A DNA stretch of 20,556 nucleotides, from NCBI RefSeq assembly GCF_905212195.1, contig NZ_CAJMDQ010000046.1, positions 1 to 20,556 of the forward strand, read 5' to 3'. The first letter of the stretch is position 1, and every line of letters begins with the position of its first letter. A program made the position numbers and the translations under genes. Shown piece by piece: positions 8,497 to 15,173 of the stretch. Below the pieces are notes generated by a model, which saw only the letters and a program-made list of their open reading frames with translations, made no database searches and was not told the DNA's origin. This DNA comes from an uncultured Anaerotignum sp. Lineage in GTDB: Bacteria > Bacillota > Clostridia > Lachnospirales > Anaerotignaceae.

Positions 8497-8835
8497 ATGG
8501 AAGTGAAAGATTTGAAAGTATCCATTGCGCCACAGGAGGTGCTGGAACTGGTGTGGCAAAAGGTCAGCGATGCCATTTCCGCAGAGTTTCTGGATAAATA
8601 TATTCAGGAAACAGAACAGGGCACTGTAGCCATGGGATTATTTGAAAAATATTATGTGCGTTCCAGCAACAGGGCAACATTGACTGTCCTTGCCACAGAT
8701 TTTGATGGGGTGACCCATGTGCATCTGGCAGCAGGCGGCGGCGGACAAGGCGCCATTTTCCGTTTTGACTGGGGCGCAGGAGAAGATTTTGTGGAACTGG
8801 CGGAAAATGCTTTGCGTCAGTATATGTTGGAGTGA
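8497..8835 (+). CDS. Conserved-looking 112-residue protein of unknown function
   Basis: I do not recognise a named function. The protein is 112 residues, soluble and slightly acidic. It has an N-terminal 'EVKDLKVSIAPQEVLELVWQ' amphipathic stretch, a central glycine run in 'HLAAGGGGQGAIFRFDWGAG' (about 76-95) and a C-terminal helix. There are no cysteines, signal peptide or membrane segment. It may belong to a DUF6054-like Clostridia family, but I hold that loosely. It starts at ATG 8497 after a GGAAAAGGGGG purine run (8478-8488), 24 bases behind cdd, and stops six bases before udg, so it is surely part of the operon. It sits where nucleotide salvage meets uracil repair genes, which does not by itself give a role. 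Confidence 0.8.
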   Translation: MEVKDLKVSIAPQEVLELVWQKVSDAISAEFLDKYIQETEQGTVAMGLFEKYYVRSSNRATLTVLATDFDGVTHVHLAAGGGGQGAIFRFDWGAGEDFVELAENALRQYMLE

Positions 8836-8841
8836 TGGTTT

Positions 8842-9411
8842 ATGGAAAAAAGCTGGGAAATTTTAGAGGGTGCCTGCTATAGCTGCAAAAAGTGCCGCTT
8901 AGGTGAAATGCGGACAAACGTGGTCATTGGCAAGGGCAACCGCAACGCGGATATTATGTTCATTGGGGAGGGCCCCGGCCAGCAGGAAGATTTGACGGGG
9001 ATTCCCTTTGTGGGCCCCGCGGGACAGCTGCTGGATAAAATGCTGGCGGCGGTGAATCTTTCTCTGGAGGACGTGTATGTGGCGAACATTGTCAAATGCA
9101 GACCTCCCGGAAACAGAGACCCTCATGATGACGAAAAAGAGGCGTGTTTGAATTATCTCAGATACCAGCTTGCCATGATTCACCCGAAAATTATCGTTTG
9201 TCTGGGCAGAATTGCGGCAACCACCATCATTTCTCCTGATTTTAAAATCACAAGACAGCGGGGGCAGTGGATTGAGCGAAAAGGATATCACATCATCGCC
9301 ACTTACCACCCTTCCGCATTATTACGGGACGAAACGAAAAAACGACCGGCTTGGGAAGATATGCAGGCCATTCGGAAAAAATATGATGAATTGAAAGAAC
9401 AAGGAGTGTAA
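8842..9411 (+). CDS. Uracil-DNA glycosylase, family 4 (4Fe-4S)
   Basis: This 189-residue enzyme removes uracil from DNA as the first step of base excision repair. Family 4 features are visible: motif A 'GEGPGQQEDLTGIPFVGPAG' (42-61), where many relatives have GEAPG, and the second motif 'HPSALLRD' (156-163). The four cluster ligands are likely Cys15, Cys18, Cys86 and Cys102; Cys12 and Cys120 are extra. The ATG at 8842 is preceded by TTGGAG (8828-8833), which lies inside the stop region of the previous gene. Three bases separate its end from the next gene. Distinguishing UDG from a phage SPO1 polymerase-like domain is not an issue here because the protein stands alone. Confidence 0.93.
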   Translation: MEKSWEILEGACYSCKKCRLGEMRTNVVIGKGNRNADIMFIGEGPGQQEDLTGIPFVGPAGQLLDKMLAAVNLSLEDVYVANIVKCRPPGNRDPHDDEKEACLNYLRYQLAMIHPKIIVCLGRIAATTIISPDFKITRQRGQWIERKGYHIIATYHPSALLRDETKKRPAWEDMQAIRKKYDELKEQGV

Positions 9412-9414
9412 ACA

Positions 9415-9882
9415 ATGGAAGCAAAAGGCATTGAAGCATTGAAAGCAAGATTTGCAGGCATCGAAGTACAGGCAAATCCCAAAACCATGGATGAAATCGT
9501 GGAATACATCGAAACAAAATGGCAAGGCCAGCGGGTGAAAATCAAAGAAAGTGAATATATCATCCACTACAAAAACGCTCTGGAATTCATGAAACGTCTG
9601 GGCAAGCCCATCGAAGGCGTACAGGAAGAAATCCGCCGTTATATGCTGCCCAACCGCATCGGCATTGTGCTGGGCATGAAATCCGAATATATCACCGTTG
9701 AGGACGGTATGAAATATTATCAGGCCTTGACCGTACTGAAAGGCCTGACACAGGAAGACATCGACACCAAAAACGACAGATGGCTCCAGTACATGATGAT
9801 GCTGGAAATGCAGGCAGAATGGGACGCAAGAGAAGCGGCGGCAAAGGCTGCGGAAGAAGCGGAAAAAGCAGAACAGGCGTAA
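9415..9882 (+). CDS. Unknown 155-residue protein encoded between udg and era
   Basis: I do not recognise this protein. It starts at ATG 9415 with AAGGAG (9403-9408) inside the end of udg, and stops ten bases before era, so it is translated with them. The N-terminal part mixes predicted strands and helices ('DEIVEYIETKWQGQRVKIKE'). The centre holds 'RRYMLPNRIGIVLGMKSEYI'. The last ~20 residues are an Ala/Glu/Lys-rich helix that looks like a disordered or coiled tail. There are no cysteines, no signal sequence and no membrane segment. Codon use resembles the neighbours, so recent transfer is unlikely. Its place next to era suggests a conserved housekeeping role in this lineage, but nothing in the sequence shows which. 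Confidence 0.82.
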   Translation: MEAKGIEALKARFAGIEVQANPKTMDEIVEYIETKWQGQRVKIKESEYIIHYKNALEFMKRLGKPIEGVQEEIRRYMLPNRIGIVLGMKSEYITVEDGMKYYQALTVLKGLTQEDIDTKNDRWLQYMMMLEMQAEWDAREAAAKAAEEAEKAEQA

Positions 9883-9892
9883 GGAGGTAGCT

Positions 9893-10798
9893 ATGGGAAA
9901 ATTTTATTCTGGATTTGTATCTCTCATCGGCAGACCAAACGTAGGGAAATCTACACTGATGAACTGCTTGATTGGGGAAAAGATTGCCATTACGTCCAAC
10001 AAACCTCAGACCACAAGAAATAAAATCACAAGTATTTTGACAAAAGACGATTTCCAGTGTGTATTTTTGGACACACCCGGTATCCATAAACCCAAACACA
10101 AACTGGGTGAATTTATGGTGCGTTCTGCGGAAAACACATTCAAGGAAGTGGACTTGGTACTGTTTCTGGTAGAACCCACAGACAAGGTACTGGAAGCAGA
10201 CCAGTATGTACTGGAAAAACTGGGCAATGTAAAAACACCTGTGGTGCTGGTTATTAACAAAATTGACACGGTGCCTGATAAGGAAAAACTGCTGGCTATC
10301 ATTGACGCTTATCGGAAACTGTACCCCTTCAAAGAAGTGGTGCCTATTTCCGCGGCAACAGGCAGCAACACAGAAACACTGCTTTCTGTCATTCGGAAAT
10401 TCCTGCCGGAAGGCCCTCAGTATTTCCCTGCGGAAATGGTGACAGACCAGCCGGAACGTCAGATTGCTTCTGAAATCATCCGTGAAAAAGCGCTGTATCT
10501 GCTGCAGGATGAAATCCCTCACGGTATCGCTGTGGAAATCATGTCCATGAAGAAACGTCCTGACCAGAATATGGTAGACGTACAGGCGCTGATCTACTGC
10601 GAAAAAGATTCCCATAAGGGCATCATCATCGGCAAACACGGCAGTATGCTGAAAAAAATCGGCACCTATGCCCGTCAGGATATGGAACGTCTTTTGGGCT
10701 CTCCTATTTTCCTGCAGATTTGGGTAAAGGTGAAGAAAGACTGGCGGGACAGCGATTTCCTGCTGAAAAACTTCGGTTACGACAAGAAAAATATTTAA
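9893..10798 (+). CDS. era: GTPase Era
   Basis: Era is an essential GTPase that binds the 3' end of 16S rRNA and helps assemble the 30S subunit at the membrane-cytosol boundary. All GTPase motifs are present: G1 GRPNVGKS (13-20), G3 DTPG (60-63) with the Era-type 'IHKPKHKLGEFM' following, and G4 NKID (122-125). The C-terminal KH domain carries GKHG (247-250) and ends 'LQIWVKVKKDWRD'. At 301 residues it has the usual length. AAGGAGG (9881-9887) precedes the ATG. With ybeY in the same operon, the cluster joins two 16S maturation factors. Confidence 0.97.
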   Translation: MGKFYSGFVSLIGRPNVGKSTLMNCLIGEKIAITSNKPQTTRNKITSILTKDDFQCVFLDTPGIHKPKHKLGEFMVRSAENTFKEVDLVLFLVEPTDKVLEADQYVLEKLGNVKTPVVLVINKIDTVPDKEKLLAIIDAYRKLYPFKEVVPISAATGSNTETLLSVIRKFLPEGPQYFPAEMVTDQPERQIASEIIREKALYLLQDEIPHGIAVEIMSMKKRPDQNMVDVQALIYCEKDSHKGIIIGKHGSMLKKIGTYARQDMERLLGSPIFLQIWVKVKKDWRDSDFLLKNFGYDKKNI

Positions 10799-10878
10799 AA
10801 AAATTCGCTGGAAGAACTGGCAGGAATTGTGCCGTATGGTTTTGGTTCTCTTTCATATTCTAAAAACGGAAAGGGACG

Positions 10879-11034
10879 ATGGATATGGACAAAAAACAGA
10901 CGGCATTATGGCAGCGGTTCACACAGACAGGGCAGGTCAGCGATTATCTGCGGTACCACGAAAGCACCAGACGGGAGCAGGAAAATGGACGCAGACGCAT
11001 CGAAAACAGCTCGAAATATAAAGAATTTTATTGA
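10879..11034 (+). CDS. YqzL-like small protein
   Basis: A 51-codon gene lies between era and recO, the same slot occupied by yqzL in Bacillus. The peptide begins 'MDMDKKQTALWQRFTQTGQV' and continues 'SDYLRYHE', matching the YqzL pattern of W-x2-F-x2-TG-x3-YL as I remember it. The remainder is a charged tail. A purine-rich AAGGGA (10871-10876) precedes; ATG 10885 (third residue) has the better spacing and may be the true start. The family has no known function. The call rests on position and a short motif, so confidence is moderate. A longer frame crossing this region in another register is not coding. Confidence 0.65.
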   Translation: MDMDKKQTALWQRFTQTGQVSDYLRYHESTRREQENGRRRIENSSKYKEFY

Positions 11035-11037
11035 CAT

Positions 11038-11387
11038 AGCGGAGGAAGCCTGTGGCTTTCTCCGTTCAAACTGTAGAAAAACTAAGGTATATATTTTTTC
11101 AAGAACGCGGAAGGGGTTGGGAAACAAAGAGGCAACACATTTGCTCCGCAAATGCCAGCCATTTATGGCTGTCCGCATCTCTTGCGGTGTGGGTTTCCCA
11201 ACTGGAATCCGCAGTCGGAATTCACTTCCGACGAGGAAAAAGCCGAAGTTTCAAGGATTTTAGCTGATGGAACTTCGGTTTTATACTTCTGTTTACTCGT
11301 CAAAGGCTTGAATGCAATGAGCCTTTGACGACAGGGTGTCGACTTTTTCGACACCCTGAGTGGAGGAAGCCCATGGCTTTCTCCGTT
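11038..11387 (+). repeat. Cluster of nine hairpins in the yqzL-recO gap
   Basis: Almost every base of this gap belongs to an inverted repeat. Stems are: 11040-11050/11054-11064; a long-range stem 11116-11125/11193-11202 that encloses 11138-11144/11148-11154, 11156-11161/11166-11171 and 11173-11177/11183-11187; then 11214-11220/11226-11232; 11243-11250/11271-11278; 11297-11308/11320-11331; 11332-11342/11348-11358; and 11362-11371/11375-11384. The first and last are near copies (26 of 29 bases, 11038-11066 and 11359-11387). No transposase or plausible gene lies inside. It is either a composite of dispersed palindromic repeats or a structured RNA within the era-recO transcript. Stems are seen directly; function is unknown. 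Confidence 0.85.
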
Positions 11388-11413
11388 GGTTTTATGAAAA
11401 AGGGAGTCAGACC

Positions 11414-12142
11414 ATGAGCGTAGGGAAAATCAGAGGCATCGTCATAGGGGAAGCCCAGCGGGGCGAAAGCAGCAAGCAGATCACCGTTCTTGCCAAAGGG
11501 GTGGGGAAGGTGCGTCTGTCTGCCAGAGGGGCGAAAAACGCCAAAAGTCACCTGCTGGCAGGGACACAGCTTTTTGCCTACTGCGATTTTACCATCTACG
11601 AGGGGCGGGGCTTCTGGTCGGTGACGCAGATTGATTTGATTGAAAGTTTTTACGGTCTGCGGAATGATGTTGCGGTGCTTTCTCAGGCGGTGTATCTGGC
11701 GGAACTGGTGGAGAAAACCTGCCCCGAAGGCATGGAACAGGATGAGATTATGCAGCTTCTTCTCTTTACCTTGCAGGGCATGGCGAAGGGACATCTGGAG
11801 CCGAAATTGGCGGGGCGTATCTTTGAAATCAAATATTTGCAGCTGTCCGGTCTGCTGGCATCGGCAGACTGCATGGTGTGCGAGGAAACGCCGGCGCAGC
11901 TATATTTCGACGGGGAAGGATTCACCTGTCAAAAGCACAAAAGACCCGGTGCAAGGCTACTTTTGCCGGCGGTGGGAGCGGCTCTTTCCCATGTGCTGGA
12001 AAACGAGGGGAAACAGATATTTGGCTTTCGTCTTTCTCCCGAAGCCTTGGAACAATTGGACAAGGTCATGCGGCAGTATTTACAGATGCATGTGGGACTG
12101 GATTTGAAAAGCAGACGTTTTGCGGCGGACATTTGTTTTTGA
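11414..12142 (+). CDS. recO: DNA repair protein RecO
   Basis: RecO (242 residues) works with RecR and RecF to load RecA onto gapped DNA. The start is ATG 11414, seven bases after AGGGAG (11401-11406); a GTG frame from 11360 would translate the last hairpin and is unlikely. The N-terminal OB fold reads 'RGIVIGEAQRGESSKQITVL' and 'AKGVGKVRLSARGAKNAKS' (7-45). A helical domain follows, with a zinc site of Cys153, Cys156, Cys172 and His175 in place of four Cys seen in many relatives. It ends the era cluster; a separate promoter for glyQS begins 19 bases after its stop. Confidence 0.93.
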   Translation: MSVGKIRGIVIGEAQRGESSKQITVLAKGVGKVRLSARGAKNAKSHLLAGTQLFAYCDFTIYEGRGFWSVTQIDLIESFYGLRNDVAVLSQAVYLAELVEKTCPEGMEQDEIMQLLLFTLQGMAKGHLEPKLAGRIFEIKYLQLSGLLASADCMVCEETPAQLYFDGEGFTCQKHKRPGARLLLPAVGAALSHVLENEGKQIFGFRLSPEALEQLDKVMRQYLQMHVGLDLKSRRFAADICF

Positions 12143-12160
12143 AAAAAATCAAAATTCCCC

Positions 12161-12189
12161 TTGACATTCTTCTGGAAACGTGTTAGATT
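12161..12189 (+). promoter_or_regulatory. Sigma-A promoter of the glyQS transcription unit
   Basis: A perfect -35 TTGACA (12161-12166) is followed by a -10 near 12183-12189 (TTAGAT or TAGATT, spacing 16 or 17). Transcription should begin near 12196, just ahead of the T-box leader. Confidence 0.75.
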
Positions 12190-12195
12190 GATACC

Positions 12196-12421
12196 AAATT
12201 ACATAGCTGTGACGAACAAGAGGAGTATTTGCGGCGGACTTTCAGAGAGCCGGCGGTTGGTGCAAGACCGGCAGGACAAAGCGAAGAATGGCACTTGGGA
12301 GCAGCAATTTTTCACAAGAGTGGGTTTGCATAAACCAATGCAAATCAATGAGGGTGGAACCGCGGAAGACACGATGCCTTTCGTCCCTTGCTTTACGGCG
12401 AGGGATGAAAAGGCTTTTTTT
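12196..12421 (+). promoter_or_regulatory. Glycine T-box leader with intrinsic terminator
   Basis: This is a tRNA-sensing T-box in front of glycyl-tRNA synthetase. The Stem I distal part with 'GGTTGGTGCAAGACCGG' (12255-12271) is seen first, then the specifier side 'GAAGAATGGCAC' with GGC, a Gly codon, at 12290-12292. The T-box sequence AGGGTGGAACCGCG is at 12351-12364. A strong terminator follows: stem 12376-12391 with 12398-12413, then seven T from 12414. Uncharged tRNA-Gly should favour the antiterminator and allow glyQS transcription. T-box identity is certain; the exact specifier is inferred from position. Confidence 0.95.
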
Positions 12422-12470
12422 ATTCCTCGAAAAAAAGTTTCTAATGGAATTTTTGAAGGAGGTTTTTCAA

Positions 12471-13859
12471 ATGGTAGAAAAGACAATGGAAAAAATCGTA
12501 GCGTTGGCAAAAAACAGAGGTTTTGTATACCCCGGCTCTGAAATTTACGGTGGTCTGGCAAACACATGGGATTACGGCCCCATCGGTGTAGAACTGAAAA
12601 ACAACGTAAAGAAAGCTTGGTGGAAAAAATTCATTCAGGAAAGCCCTTACAACGTAGGTGTTGACTGTGCAATCCTCATGAACCCTCAGACATGGGTAGC
12701 TTCCGGTCACGTTGGCGGCTTCAGCGATCCTCTGATGGACTGTAAGGAATGTAAAGAAAGATTCCGTGCGGACAAACTCATCGAAGACCACATGAAAACA
12801 CACAACATGCCTGAAGAAGTTGTTGACGGCTGGAGCAACGAACAGATGAAAGCTTTCGTTGACGAACACCAGGTAGCTTGCCCTTCCTGCGGCGCCCACA
12901 ACTTTACAGATATTCGTCAGTTCAACCTGATGTTCAAAACATTCCAGGGTGTTACAGAAGATGCGAAAAACGTGGTTTACCTGCGTCCCGAAACAGCTCA
13001 GGGTATTTTCGTAAACTTCAAAAACGTACAGAGAACAAGCAGAAAGAAACTGCCTTTCGGTATCGGTCAGATTGGTAAATCCTTCCGTAACGAAATCACA
13101 CCCGGTAACTTCACATTCAGAACAAGAGAATTCGAACAGATGGAACTGGAATTCTTCTGTGAACCCGGCAAAGATCTGGATTGGTTCCACTACTGGAGAA
13201 ACTTCTGCAGACAGTGGCTGCTGGATCTGAACATGTCCGAAGAAAGCATCAGACTCCGTGACCACTCTCCTGAAGAACTGTCTCACTACAGCAAAGGCAC
13301 AACAGACATTGAATTCCTGTTCCCCTTCGGCTGGGGTGAACTGTGGGGCATTGCAGACAGAACAGACTACGACCTGAAATGCCATCAGGAAACAAGCGGT
13401 CAGGATATGACATACTACGATCAGGAAAAGAACGAAAAATATATCCCTTACTGCATCGAACCTTCTCTGGGTGCAGACAGAATGACACTGGCATTCCTGT
13501 GCGAAGCTTACGACGAAGAAGAAGTGGGTGAAAACGATGTAAGAACTGTTCTGCATTTCCATCCCGCAATTGCTCCTGTAAAAGCAGCAGTACTGCCTCT
13601 GTCCAAGAAACTGGGTGACAAAGCTATCGAAGTTTACAACATGCTGTCCAAAGAATTCCACTGCGAATATGACGAAACCGGCTCCATCGGTAAACGTTAC
13701 AGAAGACAGGATGAAATCGGTACACCTTTCTGCATCACTTACGACTTTGAATCCGAAGAAGATCAGAGCGTAACTGTTCGTGACAGAGATACTATGGAAC
13801 AGGTAAGAATGCCTATCGCAGACCTGATTCCTTACCTGAAAGAAAAAATGGAATTCTAA
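12471..13859 (+). CDS. glyQS: Glycyl-tRNA synthetase, single-chain class II type
   Basis: This 462-residue cytoplasmic enzyme charges tRNA-Gly. It is the eukaryote/archaeal-like alpha2 form, not the alpha2beta2 GlyQ/GlyS pair. It begins at ATG 12471, eight bases after AAGGAGG (12456-12462). Visible are 'YPGSEIYGGLANTWDYGPIG', a zinc-like pair CKEC and CPSC, motif 2 'FRNEITPGNFTFRTREFEQM' with 'ELEFF', 'FPFGWGELWGIADRTDYDL', and motif 3 'EPSLGADRMTLAF'. The C-terminal anticodon domain includes 'YRRQDEIGTPFCITYDFES'. Codon choice (CTG, ACA, AGA) is far more biased than in the era cluster, which fits high expression. It is monocistronic, under the glycine T-box. Confidence 0.97.
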   Translation: MVEKTMEKIVALAKNRGFVYPGSEIYGGLANTWDYGPIGVELKNNVKKAWWKKFIQESPYNVGVDCAILMNPQTWVASGHVGGFSDPLMDCKECKERFRADKLIEDHMKTHNMPEEVVDGWSNEQMKAFVDEHQVACPSCGAHNFTDIRQFNLMFKTFQGVTEDAKNVVYLRPETAQGIFVNFKNVQRTSRKKLPFGIGQIGKSFRNEITPGNFTFRTREFEQMELEFFCEPGKDLDWFHYWRNFCRQWLLDLNMSEESIRLRDHSPEELSHYSKGTTDIEFLFPFGWGELWGIADRTDYDLKCHQETSGQDMTYYDQEKNEKYIPYCIEPSLGADRMTLAFLCEAYDEEEVGENDVRTVLHFHPAIAPVKAAVLPLSKKLGDKAIEVYNMLSKEFHCEYDETGSIGKRYRRQDEIGTPFCITYDFESEEDQSVTVRDRDTMEQVRMPIADLIPYLKEKMEF

Positions 13860-13899
13860 TCTTCCATAAAATAAGCAATATTTGAAAATCGGCAATGAA

Positions 13900-13950
13900 A
13901 AAGCACGAAATCTTTCTATATATAATAGAAGGTTTCGTGCTTTCTTTGTT
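13900..13950 (+). terminator. Terminator downstream of glyQS
   Basis: An 11-bp perfect stem (13900-13910 with 13933-13943), extended by a further interrupted stem inside the loop, is followed by a T-rich tail. It lies between two convergent genes and may serve both. Confidence 0.8.
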
Positions 13951-13956
13951 TGTAAA

Positions 13957-14604
13957 TCAGTCCAGAAAATGACTTAGCAGTTTATAACACAAAAACAGAA
14001 TAACAAAGGCGGCCAGAGGTACCCAGAAGGGAATTTCCCAAGCGGGTTTTTTCAGAAAAAAGACACATACAATCCCTAAGAGCAAGGCCAGAAAATGCAT
14101 GTTTTTTTCGAAGGATTTTTGCTTTTCGGCGGGGCTAAAGGCGTTTTTGCCGGCGTTTTTCAGTAGGAAGTAGGCAAATACCACCAGAGATAAGAGAAAA
14201 ATCAGTTTGCCGATTTGCAAGGAAAAGGAATGGTTGGGGGTAAAAGGAGTGGTAACCACATCGGTCAGGAACAGGGCGGCTGTACCGATTCCAAGAAAGA
14301 GGGCAATGTCGCGGATGGTGCAGAGCATGCGGGTGCGGCGGTTATTTTGAGGAAACTGCCCTAAAAGTGCATCGCAGTATGCTTTGTAGTCCATGCCGAT
14401 GACTTCGGCTGGAGAAGCCCCTTTCTCCTGTTCTGCCAGAAACAGCTGGGTAATCTGCTGGCGTGCCTGTTCCTGCAGGGAATAAGGCAGGCGGGTAGCA
14501 CGCAGATAGGTCACCATATGGTTGAGGACAGACTGAAAATCCGGGGAAAGCAGGGGTTCCTGCTGATTGTTTTGTTCCAGAAGTTCTTTGGTTTCCTGAC
14601 GCAT
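13957..14604 (-). CDS. Small four-helix membrane protein (DUF1129/DUF1048-like), unknown function
   Basis: The 215-residue protein has a soluble N-terminal part (1-95) and four membrane helices at about 97-116, 130-149, 168-184 and 191-210. The N-terminal half holds 'FLAEQEKGASPAEVIGMDYK' and 'AYCDALL', a pattern common in DUF1048/DUF1129-type proteins often encoded with PadR regulators. No PadR gene is visible here. The start is the ATG complementary to 14602-14604, six bases after a GGGAGGAG ribosome site; the frame extends upstream but without one. It stands alone, with its own promoter at 14693-14721. Family placement is tentative; function is unknown. Confidence 0.8.
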   Translation of the reverse strand: MRQETKELLEQNNQQEPLLSPDFQSVLNHMVTYLRATRLPYSLQEQARQQITQLFLAEQEKGASPAEVIGMDYKAYCDALLGQFPQNNRRTRMLCTIRDIALFLGIGTAALFLTDVVTTPFTPNHSFSLQIGKLIFLLSLVVFAYFLLKNAGKNAFSPAEKQKSFEKNMHFLALLLGIVCVFFLKKPAWEIPFWVPLAAFVILFLCYKLLSHFLD

Positions 14605-14692
14605 GAAAATCTCCTCCCAACAATATATATGGAAAGCAGGTGACACGTCATGGAAGGCGGCTCTCCATTTTCCATACAAAGCAGTTACGGAT

Positions 14693-14721
14693 ATTGTAAG
14701 ACAAAAGGACTGCAAGGTCAA
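14693..14721 (-). promoter_or_regulatory. Sigma-A promoter of the membrane protein gene
   Basis: On the minus strand, -35 TTGACC (14716-14721) and -10 TACAAT (14693-14698) are 17 bases apart. Transcription should begin near 14686, giving an ~80-base leader. Confidence 0.7.
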
Positions 14722-14921
14722 TGAAAAGCCCAGTAAGGAAGGGAAATTGCAGCTGAAAAACAGGCGGTGAAAAAAGAAAAAAGAAACACAGATTTTTGTT
14801 TTGGTGGTTTTGGACAAAACGCATGGAATTTTTTGTGCATTTCATTGAAAAACATACATTGTATACATAGCCCCGCGGCAAAATACGTCAAAAACAATTC
14901 AAAAAAATCAAAAAAATCGGC

Positions 14922-14948
14922 TTGCGTTCCATGGCGTTTTGGTATAAT
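14922..14948 (+). promoter_or_regulatory. Extended -10 promoter of ppdK
   Basis: TGG-TATAAT ends at 14948, a perfect -10 (14943-14948) with the extended TGn element. TTGCGT at 14922-14927 is a poor-spacing (15) -35. The predicted leader to the ppdK start is about 220 bases, long for a simple gene. The remainder of the 569-base divergent gap (14605-15173) is AT-rich, with A tracts at 14890-14918 and the palindrome TGTATACA near 14864, and shows no other gene. Confidence 0.65.
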
Positions 14949-15173
14949 CTTAGTATAGGGAAAATTCTGCAAAAGAAAAAGCATGGCAAACTGCATCAAC
15001 ACTTGCCCTGAAGAAGAAATTACGTCTGTTTCTTATTGGGAAGAAAAAGGGAAGGCGAGGCGGCTTGCAAAGTTTTTTACAAGATGCGCCGGTTGATAGG
15101 ACGGCGGATTTTGATTTTGTATGTATCCCAAATCATCTTTATCATTATAAAGTGTTTACAGGAGGTAAAAAGT

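Noticed and set aside
10829..11263. 144-residue plus-strand frame across yqzL and the hairpin cluster
   Set aside because: Its translation is Arg/Lys-rich with no family resemblance, it lacks a ribosome site, and it conflicts with the yqzL-like frame and the palindromes.
11038..11387. Insertion sequence or tRNA gene
   Set aside because: No transposase frame or simple terminal inverted repeats, and the cloverleaf lacks all tRNA consensus bases.
12441..13895. 484-residue open frame antisense to glyQS
   Set aside because: Same codon-register effect of biased codon use; the product resembles no protein.
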